Both the position numbers and the translations under genes were made by a program. Of a stretch of 64,000 nucleotides of DNA, positions 55,568 to 64,000 are shown in pieces. The DNA comes from Marinobacter sp. F3R08. Its GTDB lineage: Bacteria > Pseudomonadota > Gammaproteobacteria > Pseudomonadales > Oleiphilaceae. The notes beneath the pieces are model-generated. The model searched no databases, was not told the origin of the DNA, and saw only the letters and a program-made list of their open reading frames with translations. The stretch covers positions 62,001 through 126,000 of the forward strand of contig NZ_JAHKPI010000014.1 in NCBI RefSeq assembly GCF_018860425.1, given 5' to 3'. Position 1 is the first letter of the stretch, and the number at the start of each line of letters is the position of its first letter.

Positions 55568-56486
55568 GTTGGGTCTCCAGCCAGTTCCGACTGGTCAGGA
55601 AGAACTCCATAAGCCGGGCTTCTTCGGAGCCGGGCTCGGCCGTCCGGTTATAATCCCAGCGCACCAGAGGTGGAAGTGACATCAGTATGGACTCCGTTCG
55701 GCCACCAGACTGCAGGCCAAACAGGGTGCCACGGTCATACACCAGGTTGAATTCCACGTAGCGCCCGCGCCGGTATAGCTGAAAATCCCGTTCCCGGTCA
55801 CCAAACGGATGCGCCATCCTGCGCCGGACAATGGGCTCATAGGCTTCTATATAGCTATCACCCACAGACTTCATCAGACCGAAATCCTGCTCGAAATTGC
55901 CGGTGTTGTGATCGTCAAAGAACAGACCACCGACGCCCCGCGGTTCATCCCGGTGTTTCAGATAAAAGTAGTCGTCGCACCAGTCTTTGAAGCGCTTATA
56001 GGTACCCTCACCAAACGGTTCACAGGCTGCGCGTGCCGTCTGGTGCCAATGCACACAATCGTCTTCGAAGCCGTAATAAGGCGTCAGATCGTAGCCACCA
56101 CCAAACCAGTACACCGGCTCACCGTGCTCCGGCGTGGCGATAAAAAAGCGCACGTTGGCATGAGACGTAGGAACATAAGGATTGTTTGGATGAATAACCA
56201 GTGACACCCCCATCGCCTGCCAGGGGGCACCGGCCAGATGCGGACGGTGGGCCGTGGCCGAGGCCGGCATGGTCTCACCCATGACATGAGAGAAATTGAC
56301 CCCGCCTTTCTCAAACACACGGCCGTCCGTGATCACCCGGCTGACACCGCCGCCGCCTTCCGGACGATCCCACGCATCCCGAATGAACGAGGTACCATCA
56401 TCCAGGGCCTCAAGCCGGCTGCAGATCGACGCCTGCAATCCCAGCAGATACTGCTTTACTGCCTGGATATCGGGTTGCTGTGCCAT
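55560..56486 (-). CDS. hemF: Oxygen-dependent coproporphyrinogen III oxidase
   Basis: 308 residues, full length. It converts coproporphyrinogen III to protoporphyrinogen IX using O2 in haem synthesis. [46 protein letters not shown] and [13 protein letters not shown]-type regions are diagnostic. It overlaps aroE and starts eight bases after the tsaC stop. Confidence 0.96.
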   Translation of the reverse strand: MAQQPDIQAVKQYLLGLQASICSRLEALDDGTSFIRDAWDRPEGGGGVSRVITDGRVFEKGGVNFSHVMGETMPASATAHRPHLAGAPWQAMGVSLVIHPNNPYVPTSHANVRFFIATPEHGEPVYWFGGGYDLTPYYGFEDDCVHWHQTARAACEPFGEGTYKRFKDWCDDYFYLKHRDEPRGVGGLFFDDHNTGNFEQDFGLMKSVGDSYIEAYEPIVRRRMAHPFGDRERDFQLYRRGRYVEFNLVYDRGTLFGLQSGGRTESILMSLPPLVRWDYNRTAEPGSEEARLMEFFLTSRNWLETQHD

Positions 56487-56494
56487 AAACGCTC

Positions 56495-57067
56495 CTAACG
56501 AAGTTGCTGACCGCTGACAATATCAATGATACGGCTGGGATTGCGATTGCCCCCCAATGCTCCGGGCACAATCCAGTCAAGCTGATGACCAAAGTAGCGC
56601 CGAACCTGCCAGATTTTCCTGGCGGGCTGGCGCCCGGCCGGATTGCAGGATGTAGAAACCAGAGGCATTCCGCTGGCGTCACACAGGGCACGTACCACAG
56701 GATGCTGGCTGACGCGGACCGCAATGGACTTGTGCTTCCCACGCACCCATTCCGGAATCTGTTGCTCAACATCTGGTAGCAGACAGGTCACGGGGCCTGG
56801 CCAGTGACGCTCGGCATCAGCCTGCAAGGATCGGGTCAGGGGATCGAGGAGAAAACGGATCTGCTCAACGGACGAGGCCACCAGAATCAGACCTTTCTCG
56901 ACCGGGCGTTGCTTGAGCTTCAGAATCCGTTCTACCGCCTCCTGATCCCAGGGGTCACAACCGAGACCCCAGACCGCTTCTGTGGGATAGGCAAGAACAC
57001 CTCCACTGATCACTGTGCGTCGAGCACAGTGTAGTTGCCAGTCAGAAAGAGGATGGGAATTGGGCAT
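56495..57067 (-). CDS. tsaC: L-threonylcarbamoyladenylate synthase
   Basis: 190 residues, TsaC/YrdC fold, first step of the tRNA t6A modification. [42 protein letters not shown] is characteristic, and [15 protein letters not shown] closes the active site. It lies between dprA and hemF on the same strand, as in Pseudomonas. Confidence 0.95.
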   Translation of the reverse strand: MPNSHPLSDWQLHCARRTVISGGVLAYPTEAVWGLGCDPWDQEAVERILKLKQRPVEKGLILVASSVEQIRFLLDPLTRSLQADAERHWPGPVTCLLPDVEQQIPEWVRGKHKSIAVRVSQHPVVRALCDASGMPLVSTSCNPAGRQPARKIWQVRRYFGHQLDWIVPGALGGNRNPSRIIDIVSGQQLR

Positions 57068-57109
57068 ATGGCTCTATCGGATTGATCAGGGTCGATGGTC
57101 ACACCGGTT

Positions 57110-58252
57110 CTACGCGATTTTCTGATAGCCCCCCGGGACCGAACTAACCAGGCCCTGCAGTTCAAGAAGCAACAGGGACTGCATGAGTTGGTCGGCAGGA
57201 AGACCCGTTGCTGAACTCAGTGCATCGGTTGATCGTGGATCATACCCTAAAGCCTCAAGGACCGCGATTTCCCGGCGCTCCATACCGGCCAGGGGATCGG
57301 TGCACCTGTGCTCAGGTTCCGGGGCAGAGGACGACTCCACGGTCCGCAGCGGGGACCACCAGGCGCCCAGTTCCTCGAGAATATCATCCACCGTTTCCAC
57401 TAGACTGGCGCCCTGCTTGATCAGATGATGACAGCCCCGGGCAACCGGGCTGTACACCGAGCCAGGAATAGCGAATACTTCCCGTCCCTGTTCCAGCGCC
57501 ATCCGGGCCGTGATCAGAGAACCACTGCGCAGACCGGCCTCCACCACCAATACTCCGCGGCTCAGACCACTGATGATCCGGTTGCGCTGGGGAAAATGCG
57601 CGGCTCTGGCAGGCGTACCCGGGGGATACTCGGAAATGATCAGCCCGTCGACCATGATTCTTGCGCCCAGGCGACGATGTTGGTGCGGATAAATGCGGTC
57701 GAGGCCACAGCCAATAACCGCCAGCGTTGGAAACCCTGCATCCAGCGCGCCCGCATGGGCGGCACCATCAACGCCCAGTGCCAGACCACTGCTTACCAAC
57801 AACCCCCGGGCACTGAGTTCCGCGGCAAATCGTCGGGCATGATCCAGGCCTGCAGGCGTGGCTTTGCGACTGCCAATAATGCCAATCTGGTCACGAGCCA
57901 ACAATTGCGGGTCACCAAGGGTATAGAGCACCAGGGGTGCATCATGGATATGCCGCAGCTGCTCCGGATAACCGGGATCCTCCCAGGTCAGAATACCGAT
58001 GCCATGCCTCTGGCAGTCTTCCTGAATCCGCACGACATCACGAATGGCCGGATGGGAAGGATCCTGTTGTTGCCAGGCCTGGATCGCGGCAACGGCTTCG
58101 GCACTCATGGCCATGGCTCGCAAGGTGGCGGCATTCATCGAAAGCAATTGAGGCAGATCGGGGAACTCTGTCAGTAGCTCACGCCGGCGGGTACGGCCAA
58201 TGGTGGGCACACGGGTCAGAAACAGCCATGGGGCTGTGGAAGAGGAAAACAC
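57110..58252 (-). CDS. dprA: DNA-processing protein DprA
   Basis: 380 residues from GTG at 58252, which has AAGGA seven bases upstream. The frame runs to an ATG at 58300 inside a hairpin, which I reject. DprA loads RecA on incoming single-stranded DNA during natural transformation. The Rossmann domain has GIIGSRKATPAG, SGLALGVDGAAHAGAL and PQRNRIISGLSRGVLVVEAGLRSGSL; a C-terminal winged helix follows. It is followed by tsaC. Confidence 0.93.
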   Translation of the reverse strand: MFSSSTAPWLFLTRVPTIGRTRRRELLTEFPDLPQLLSMNAATLRAMAMSAEAVAAIQAWQQQDPSHPAIRDVVRIQEDCQRHGIGILTWEDPGYPEQLRHIHDAPLVLYTLGDPQLLARDQIGIIGSRKATPAGLDHARRFAAELSARGLLVSSGLALGVDGAAHAGALDAGFPTLAVIGCGLDRIYPHQHRRLGARIMVDGLIISEYPPGTPARAAHFPQRNRIISGLSRGVLVVEAGLRSGSLITARMALEQGREVFAIPGSVYSPVARGCHHLIKQGASLVETVDDILEELGAWWSPLRTVESSSAPEPEHRCTDPLAGMERREIAVLEALGYDPRSTDALSSATGLPADQLMQSLLLLELQGLVSSVPGGYQKIA

Positions 58253-58275
58253 GGCATCATCCTTGGATACAGCGA

Positions 58276-58298
58276 GGCCGGACCTTCCTGGTCCGGCC
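58276..58298 (-). terminator. Hairpin after the LysM gene
   Basis: GGCCGGACC (58276-58284) and GGTCCGGCC (58290-58298) form a perfect 9-bp stem with a TTCCT loop, just beyond the LysM gene stop. No T run follows, so some read-through into dprA is likely. Confidence 0.55.
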
Positions 58299-58323
58299 AT
58301 TACATCTATCGGTTTTCAGTCAA

Positions 58324-59340
58324 TCAGGGGTTGGTAACCTTGTCACCCACTGACAGCACACGGCTGGCTTGCAGCACCAGTCCGTAGCTCATTTTTTCAT
58401 ACGCCTGAAAGACCATCAGCAGCCCGGCACGCTCGGAGGGCAGCTCAATGGTCTCTCCGGTCACCGGATCGCGAACCATATTGCCGCTTTTCAGAACCGC
58501 CATCACGTTGCCGGCTTCCAGTCCTTCGCGGGTACCGCGGTTAATGGCAACCACATCAAACTGACCGATCTGGCTGACACCACCATCAACAGAGATCATC
58601 TGCCCTTCAATCTCCTCGCCGGGAGCACTGGGCACAAAGTTGGTGGTCAGACGGCGATCTTCGCTCACCAGAAGCCGGTCGCCTATGCGAACTTCTTCAT
58701 TGGAGGTGGTCACGTTTACGGTCAGCACTTCACCGTCTTCCCGGGCCACGTCACCACGGGCAATACTCCGGGCTTCAAGACCGAGAAATTCGCCAGTGTC
58801 GGGATCGCGAAATTCCTGGCTGCGACGGAAGATACCCACCTTATCCGCAGGCTTCTCTCCGCGAGCGTAGAGCTTATCGCCGGCACCCGTGATAATCCGG
58901 CCATCTTCGCCCTCCAGCACGTAGGGGGCATCATTGACCTCTTCCGGGCTGACAATACGCGTGTCCGTGAGGAAGCTGCCAATGGCATCCAGCGGAATGG
59001 CCGGAATCGGCGTATCAATGGGCTCAGAGCGAACCTTCGGTGACAGCTTCACGACACCGTTGCTGCCGACCTTGGTAACTCGGGGTTTACCGTCAATATA
59101 AACCAGGGCAAGGCGATCACCGGGATAAATCAGGTGAGGGTTGGCGACCTGCGGGTTTACATGCCATATTTCCGGCCAATACCAGGGATCATTCAGAAAA
59201 CGGCCCGAAATATCCCATAGCGTGTCACCCTTCACAACGGTGTAACGCTCAGGGTGGTCGGACCGCAGCTCCGGTGCAGCATGGGCCCAGGAGGTTATAA
59301 GCAGCGTAGTTGCTGCCAGAGCGTACAGCAGTTTCCTCAT
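58324..59340 (-). CDS. LysM domain envelope protein
   Basis: 338 residues. The signal peptide is 1-21 (MRKLLYALAATTLLITSWAHA). A LysM peptidoglycan-binding domain occupies about 33-80 (YTVVKGDTLWDISGRFLNDPWYWPEIW). The remaining 250 residues are beta-rich, lacking a catalytic motif I know. AAGGA lies eight bases before the ATG. It is found next to dprA in Pseudomonas too. Periplasmic; precise role unknown. Confidence 0.9.
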   Translation of the reverse strand: MRKLLYALAATTLLITSWAHAAPELRSDHPERYTVVKGDTLWDISGRFLNDPWYWPEIWHVNPQVANPHLIYPGDRLALVYIDGKPRVTKVGSNGVVKLSPKVRSEPIDTPIPAIPLDAIGSFLTDTRIVSPEEVNDAPYVLEGEDGRIITGAGDKLYARGEKPADKVGIFRRSQEFRDPDTGEFLGLEARSIARGDVAREDGEVLTVNVTTSNEEVRIGDRLLVSEDRRLTTNFVPSAPGEEIEGQMISVDGGVSQIGQFDVVAINRGTREGLEAGNVMAVLKSGNMVRDPVTGETIELPSERAGLLMVFQAYEKMSYGLVLQASRVLSVGDKVTNP

Positions 59341-59759
59341 TGTGTAAGTCCTTGATCGCGTGCCTTGATTCTTTGCATTCTGTTGGGATGCAGTCAGTTA
59401 CCTGCAGCTTATTACGTTGTTATTCCAGTTACTATAGAAGAAGTCTCGCAAATTGTGATGTTATCTTTTGTTCTTCCAGTAAATTCTATCCCACTGTTGA
59501 AAGATTTTAACTATTGACTGATCAGTTTGTACTCAATCAACGAATTGTTGGATAATACACCTCTTAACTGTTACACGCTCTCCAGCCGTTGAAAGCTGGG
59601 GCCTTGCCCCGATAATAGTAGGGCAAGGGCGAAAATTTGCGCAGTACGCTGTCGCATTTCGGAGATCAGTTTCACACTGTTACAAAGAACAGCAACGTCA
59701 AAAAAAGATGCCCGCACTTTTGTAGGGGCATCCCGACATACAGGCGAAAAGACCGTACT
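59341..59759. other. Divergent intergenic region between LysM gene and def
   Basis: 419 bases, AT-rich. On the plus strand TTGTAC (59527-59532) and GATAAT (59551-59556), 18 bases apart, may form the def promoter. This would give a leader of about 195 bases with two stem-loops: CCAGC/GCTGG (59582-59599) and CCTTGCCC/GGGCAAGG (59602-59628). On the minus strand TATAGT (59431-59436) may be a -10 for the LysM gene. No gene seen. Confidence 0.5.
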
Positions 59760-60263
59760 ATGATACTAGAGATTCTCGAATACCCCGATCCCCGCCTGCG
59801 CACCATTGCCAAACCGGTAGACCAGGTGACAGACGCTGATCGCAAGCTGATCGACGACATGTTCGAGACCATGTACGATGCGCCTGGCATTGGCCTTGCG
59901 GCTACCCAGGTGAATGTTCACAAACAGATCATTGTCATGGATCTGTCTGAGGACAAGAGCGAACCGCGGGTTTTCATCAACCCCGAAGTAGAAGTACTGG
60001 ATGGTGAACAGGAAGCCATGCAGGAAGGCTGTCTGTCGGTACCCGGATTCTACGAAGACGTCGAACGGATCGAACATTGCCTGATCCGGGCACTGGACCG
60101 GGACGGAAAAGCGTTCGAACTTGAGGCCCGCGGCCTGCTGGCTGTCTGCATTCAGCATGAGATGGATCACTTGAACGGCAAGCTGTTCGTTGACTACCTC
60201 AGCTCGCTCAAGCGTAATCGCATTCGCAAAAAGCTGGAAAAACAGCATAAAAAGAGTGCCTGA
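59760..60263 (+). CDS. def: Peptide deformylase
   Basis: 167 residues from the ATG at 59760 ([20 protein letters not shown]); the frame extends to 59637 but the family N-terminus fixes this start. It removes the formyl group from new proteins. All three motifs are present: [18 protein letters not shown] and [12 protein letters not shown]. It heads def-fmt-rsmB-trkA. Confidence 0.96.
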   Translation: MILEILEYPDPRLRTIAKPVDQVTDADRKLIDDMFETMYDAPGIGLAATQVNVHKQIIVMDLSEDKSEPRVFINPEVEVLDGEQEAMQEGCLSVPGFYEDVERIEHCLIRALDRDGKAFELEARGLLAVCIQHEMDHLNGKLFVDYLSSLKRNRIRKKLEKQHKKSA

Positions 60264-60302
60264 TCAGGCTGCAGACGAGCAGATATACCAGACACTACTT
60301 CG

Positions 60303-60326
60303 GACCGGGTCATGACCCGGTCTTTT
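60303..60326 (+). terminator. Intrinsic terminator or attenuator between def and fmt
   Basis: A perfect palindrome GACCGGGTCATGACCCGGTC (60303-60322) followed by TTTT. It may reduce read-through from def to fmt. An ATG within it is not a likely start for fmt. Confidence 0.7.
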
Positions 60327-60356
60327 CGTATACAACGGAACAGAGATCACAACACC

Positions 60357-61292
60357 GTGCGACTTGTTTTTGCTGGCACCCCAGATTTTGCAGCGACCGC
60401 GCTCAAAGCCATGATTGCAGCGGGCCACACCATTGTTGGCGTCTATTCTCAGCCAGACCGTCCCGCCGGCCGCGGCCGAAAGCTGCAGCCCAGCCCGGTC
60501 AAACAGGTAGCTCTGGATCACGGCATCGCAGTCTTCCAGCCCGAAACACTGAAAACGTCTGAAGCTCAGCAGCAGCTTGCGGACCTGAACCCGGACGTGA
60601 TGGTTGTAGCAGCCTATGGCCTGATCCTGCCGAAGGCTGTGCTGGAGATTCCGACCCACGGCTGCCTGAACATCCATGCCTCCCTGTTGCCGCGCTGGCG
60701 CGGTGCCGCGCCTATCCAGCGGGCCATTGCCGCAGGCGATACAGAAACCGGAATCACCATCATGCAGATGGACGAAGGCCTCGACACCGGAGCCATGCTG
60801 CTGAAATCCCTGACTGCCATCGAAGACAGTGACACAGGAGGTAGCCTCCACGACCGCCTGGCCGGGCTCGGAGGTAAAGCAATCACCAAGGCTTTGGAAC
60901 TTCTCCACAAAGGGGAGCTCTGTGGCGAACCGCAGAACGATGATCTTGCCTGCTACGCCAGCAAACTGAGCAAAACCGAAGGCCATATTGACTGGTCTGC
61001 AGATGCCACCAGCATTGAGCGGCTGGTTCGGGCCTTCAACCCCTGGCCCGGCACCTACACCGATCTGGGCGACCAGCGCATCCGGATCCACGAGAGCCGG
61101 GCCCTGGTTGCTGACAGCAACGCCCCCGCCGGCACTGTGGTGCAGAGAAACCGTGAAGGGATAGACATCGCCTGTGGCAACGGAACCCTGCGCATTACCC
61201 GTCTACAACTTCCAGGATCCCGTGCCCAGAGCGTGAACGACCTGATCAACGGCGGCAAGGAACTGCTTCTGCCCGAGCAGGAGCTACGCTGA
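60357..61292 (+). CDS. fmt: Methionyl-tRNA formyltransferase
   Basis: 311 residues from GTG at 60357 (RLVFAGTPDFAATAL); the frame opens at an ATG 60312 that lies in the terminator hairpin and adds 15 unrelated residues. The formyl-transfer motif is ASLLPRWRGAAPIQRAI. It is the partner of def and lies 2 bases from rsmB. Confidence 0.95.
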   Translation: MRLVFAGTPDFAATALKAMIAAGHTIVGVYSQPDRPAGRGRKLQPSPVKQVALDHGIAVFQPETLKTSEAQQQLADLNPDVMVVAAYGLILPKAVLEIPTHGCLNIHASLLPRWRGAAPIQRAIAAGDTETGITIMQMDEGLDTGAMLLKSLTAIEDSDTGGSLHDRLAGLGGKAITKALELLHKGELCGEPQNDDLACYASKLSKTEGHIDWSADATSIERLVRAFNPWPGTYTDLGDQRIRIHESRALVADSNAPAGTVVQRNREGIDIACGNGTLRITRLQLPGSRAQSVNDLINGGKELLLPEQELR

Positions 61293-61293
61293 C

Positions 61294-62595
61294 ATGGGCG
61301 ATCGACAACAACCCATGCGGGCAATCGCCGCTGACGTCATGCTGGCGGTGGAGAATGGCCAGTCGCTGTCCCAATGTCTGCCGCCCGCCCTGAACCGACT
61401 GCCTCCCAATGAGCGGCCCGAACTTCAGGCGCTCTGCTATGGCACGTGCCGCTGGTTCCACCGGCTGGACAGCGAACTCAATGGCCGGCTTAAAAAACCA
61501 TTGCGCAAACCGGACCGCATTATCCATCACCTGATGCTGGTCGCCCTGTTTCAGCTACGCTTCAGTCAGCAAGCCACTTACGCCGTACTCAACGAAACCG
61601 TCGAAGCCTGCCGGGCCCTGGACAAACCCCATCTGACCGGGTTGGTGAATGGTGTTCTCAGAGCAGCAGAACGGGGCGGGGCGCCGGAATCGGCAGACGA
61701 TTCCGCCCGGTTCAGTCATCCGGAGTGGATGCTGGAAAAGCTCCGTCACAACTGGCCGGAAGACTGGCAACACATTCTGCAGGCCAACAACGCTCAGGCT
61801 CCAATGACCCTCAGGGTGAACGCCCGGCGATTCAGCCGGGATGAGTATCTGGGGCTGTTGGCAGACGCCGGTATCGAAGCCGCAGCCACTCGTTTCGCAC
61901 CCTATGGGATTCAACTGGCCAGCCCGGTTCCAGTCGACCGGCTGCCCTGGTTCGCCGATGGCGCCGTCAGTGTCCAGGACGAAGCTGCGCAGCTCTGCAC
62001 CACCATGATGGATCTGGCTCCGGGCCAGCGTGTATTGGATGCCTGCGCGGCTCCGGGGGGCAAAACCTGTGCAATTCTGGAAGCCTGTGGCGAGCTGGCG
62101 GAAGTCGTCGCCATTGACGAATCCGCTGATCGCCTGCCCCGCGTTCAGGAAAACCTGGATCGCCTGGATCTCAATGCCACCCTGAAACAGGCAGATGCCG
62201 CTGCCACCGATCAATGGTGGGACGGACAGGCATTCGATCGCATTCTGCTGGATGTTCCCTGCAGCGCCAGCGGTGTCATCCGCCGCCACCCGGATATCAA
62301 GTTGTTGCGCCGTGAATCTGACATTACCCCGCTGGCTGCCATACAGCTCGGGTTGCTGGACGCCATGTGGGCTATCCTGAAACCGGGGGGCCGACTGGTC
62401 TATGCCACCTGCTCGGTGTTCCCCCAGGAAAACCACCGTATAATTCAGCGGTTCTGCAAACAGCAGACCGATGCCATCCTTGTTGAGCCCGAGGCTCAGT
62501 GGGGACGCAATATGGGTGCGGGGCGACAATTGCTCCCCGATCCGGACAGCCATGACGGCTTCTTCTATGCCGTGCTGGAGAAACCCGAACCATGA
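61294..62595 (+). CDS. rsmB: 16S rRNA m5C967 methyltransferase RsmB
   Basis: 433 residues. The N-terminal NusB-like RNA-binding domain is about 1-140. The SAM-dependent methyltransferase domain has [33 protein letters not shown] and [11 protein letters not shown] with the two catalytic cysteines. It follows fmt and its stop overlaps the trkA start as ATGA. Confidence 0.95.
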   Translation: MGDRQQPMRAIAADVMLAVENGQSLSQCLPPALNRLPPNERPELQALCYGTCRWFHRLDSELNGRLKKPLRKPDRIIHHLMLVALFQLRFSQQATYAVLNETVEACRALDKPHLTGLVNGVLRAAERGGAPESADDSARFSHPEWMLEKLRHNWPEDWQHILQANNAQAPMTLRVNARRFSRDEYLGLLADAGIEAAATRFAPYGIQLASPVPVDRLPWFADGAVSVQDEAAQLCTTMMDLAPGQRVLDACAAPGGKTCAILEACGELAEVVAIDESADRLPRVQENLDRLDLNATLKQADAAATDQWWDGQAFDRILLDVPCSASGVIRRHPDIKLLRRESDITPLAAIQLGLLDAMWAILKPGGRLVYATCSVFPQENHRIIQRFCKQQTDAILVEPEAQWGRNMGAGRQLLPDPDSHDGFFYAVLEKPEP

Positions 62596-63995
62596 AGATC
62601 CTGATTCTCGGTGCCGGCCAGGTCGGCGGTACGCTCGCTGAAAACCTGGCTAACGAAGCCAACGACATCACTATCATCGACAGCGATAGTGCCCGATTGC
62701 GGGAGTTGCAGGATCGGCTCGACATACGCACTGTCCAGGGTGCCGCCTCCTATCCAACCGCTCTCCGGCAGGCCGGGGCCGAAGACGCCGACATGCTGAT
62801 TGCCGTCACGAACAGCGACGAAACCAACATGGTGGCCTGCCAGGTGGCCAAACTGCTGTACAAGACACCCACCACCATCTGCCGGGTACGAGCCAGCGCC
62901 TATCTGGCAAAATCCGAGCTGTTTTACCAACGGGACAAGACCAAAGATCTCGACAGCCTGCGGGGCTTTCCCATCGATGTTCTGATCAGCCCGGAACACC
63001 TGGTAACGAAGCATATTACCCGACTGATCGAGAATCCCGGTGCCCTGCAGGTGCTGGAATTCTCCAAGGGCATGACCCGCCTGGTGGCCATCCGGGCTAC
63101 CAAGGGCGGCCCCCTTGTCGGGCACGAGTTATCGTACTTGCGCACCCACATGCCCAAGATCGATACCCGGGTAGCTGCCATTTTCCGGAAGGACCGCGCC
63201 ATCATGCCGGAGGGCGATACGGTCATTGAGGATGGTGATGAAGTCTTTTTTATCGCCGCCGGTGATCACATCAAGTCGGTCATGAGCGAATTACAGCCGC
63301 TGGTCAAACCCTACAAGCGTATCTTTATTTGCGGTGGCGGCAATATTGGTCAGCGACTGGCTCACACCCTGGAGAACCGCTACCAGGTAAAACTGCTGGA
63401 GCAGGACCACGAACGCTGCGTCATGCTCTCGGAAAAATTACGGAAAACCGTGGTGCTGGAAGGCAACGCGGCGAATAAAGAAATTCTGCTGGAAGAAAGT
63501 ATCGAGAACACCGATGTATTCTGCGCAGTGACTAACGACGATGAGGCCAACATCATGGCCTCATTACTGGCCAAACGCCTCGGTGCCCGCAAGGTACTGA
63601 CCCTGATCAACAATCCGGACTACGTGGATCTGATCCAGGGCGGTGATATCGATGTAGCCATCTCTCCCCAGCAAACCACCATCGGCAGTCTGCTGACCCA
63701 CGTTCGCAGAGGCGATGTTGTAAACGTTCATTCACTGCGCAGAGGCGCGGCCGAGGCAATAGAGGCCATTGCTCATGGCGATCACAGGTCTTCCAAGGTG
63801 GTCGGTAAACGGCTGGATGAGATCCACCTGCCGGAGGGCACTACCATCGGAGCCATCGTCCGGCGCAACGAAGTGCTTATCGCGCACGATCATCTGCGCG
63901 TCCAGCCGGACGACCACGTCATCCTGTTCCTGGTGGACAAAACCCGGATCCGGGATGTGGAAAAACTGTTCCAGGTAGGTCTTACCTTCTTCTGA
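62592..63995 (+). CDS. trkA: Trk potassium uptake regulator TrkA
   Basis: 467 residues, full length. Two NAD-binding RCK domains, the first starting [15 protein letters not shown] and the second [18 protein letters not shown] near residue 236, each followed by an RCK-C domain. A cytoplasmic regulatory subunit of the Trk K+ uptake system. The trkH partner may lie beyond the window. It is translationally coupled to rsmB. Confidence 0.95.
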   Translation: MKILILGAGQVGGTLAENLANEANDITIIDSDSARLRELQDRLDIRTVQGAASYPTALRQAGAEDADMLIAVTNSDETNMVACQVAKLLYKTPTTICRVRASAYLAKSELFYQRDKTKDLDSLRGFPIDVLISPEHLVTKHITRLIENPGALQVLEFSKGMTRLVAIRATKGGPLVGHELSYLRTHMPKIDTRVAAIFRKDRAIMPEGDTVIEDGDEVFFIAAGDHIKSVMSELQPLVKPYKRIFICGGGNIGQRLAHTLENRYQVKLLEQDHERCVMLSEKLRKTVVLEGNAANKEILLEESIENTDVFCAVTNDDEANIMASLLAKRLGARKVLTLINNPDYVDLIQGGDIDVAISPQQTTIGSLLTHVRRGDVVNVHSLRRGAAEAIEAIAHGDHRSSKVVGKRLDEIHLPEGTTIGAIVRRNEVLIAHDHLRVQPDDHVILFLVDKTRIRDVEKLFQVGLTFF

Positions 63996-64000
63996 CTTAG

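Overview
The window looks like chromosome from a marine gammaproteobacterium, most like Marinobacter. The basis is the protein types, a GC-rich sequence, and a cytochrome oxidase locus arranged as I remember it in Pseudomonas. No rRNA, tRNA, phage, IS element or CRISPR array was seen. Almost all of it is ordinary core or accessory chromosome with dense, short-spaced operons. All family names come from reading the proteins; no database was searched.

Layout. 1-10.6 kb holds signalling and miscellaneous genes: a 7TM-DISM hybrid histidine kinase with a truncated membrane partner, a lipoprotein of unknown function, a serine hydrolase, a PAS-GGDEF protein, YbaK and a cation/proton antiporter. 10.7-13 kb is monomeric isocitrate dehydrogenase. 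13.3-23.6 kb is a coherent 3-hydroxybutyrate (3HB) module. It has a TRAP transporter (dctP-dctQ-dctM), 3HB dehydrogenase and acetoacetyl-CoA synthetase in one operon, then a sigma-54 activator and a lipoprotein 3HB-oligomer hydrolase. Both transcription units have a readable -24/-12 promoter, and each has two copies of an 18-bp dyad close to TGTCCGG-N4-CCGGACA. The module therefore reads as one regulon: split oligomers outside, import 3HB, oxidise it and activate it to acetoacetyl-CoA.

23.7-31.5 kb holds a DUF6164-like gene, a DUF2868/DUF3482 membrane-GTPase pair, a lone ectoine synthase gene followed by an MFS transporter, a YjfB-type small protein and HrpB. 31.5-40.3 kb is the aa3-type cytochrome c oxidase locus (ctaC, ctaD, ctaG, ctaE) with its assembly genes (SURF1, a CxxxC thioredoxin-like protein, ctaA, ctaB, SCO). 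40.4-47.4 kb holds a MATE exporter, then a tightly coupled set: unknown protein, periplasmic cupredoxin, membrane GGDEF/EAL protein with a degenerate GGDEF site, DUF3034 outer-membrane protein, lipoprotein truncated haemoglobin and DoxX. This is the most likely place for an undescribed redox or gas-sensing c-di-GMP system.

47.4-53 kb has a DUF1653 protein, an NhaC/YuiF-type permease, YheV, oligopeptidase A, a gamma-carbonic anhydrase and a PA4642-like protein. Two striking long-hairpin intergenic elements and a third palindromic element also lie here. 53-64 kb is housekeeping: PomAB-like stator genes, aroE-hemF-tsaC-dprA, a LysM protein, and the divergent def-fmt-rsmB-trkA group.
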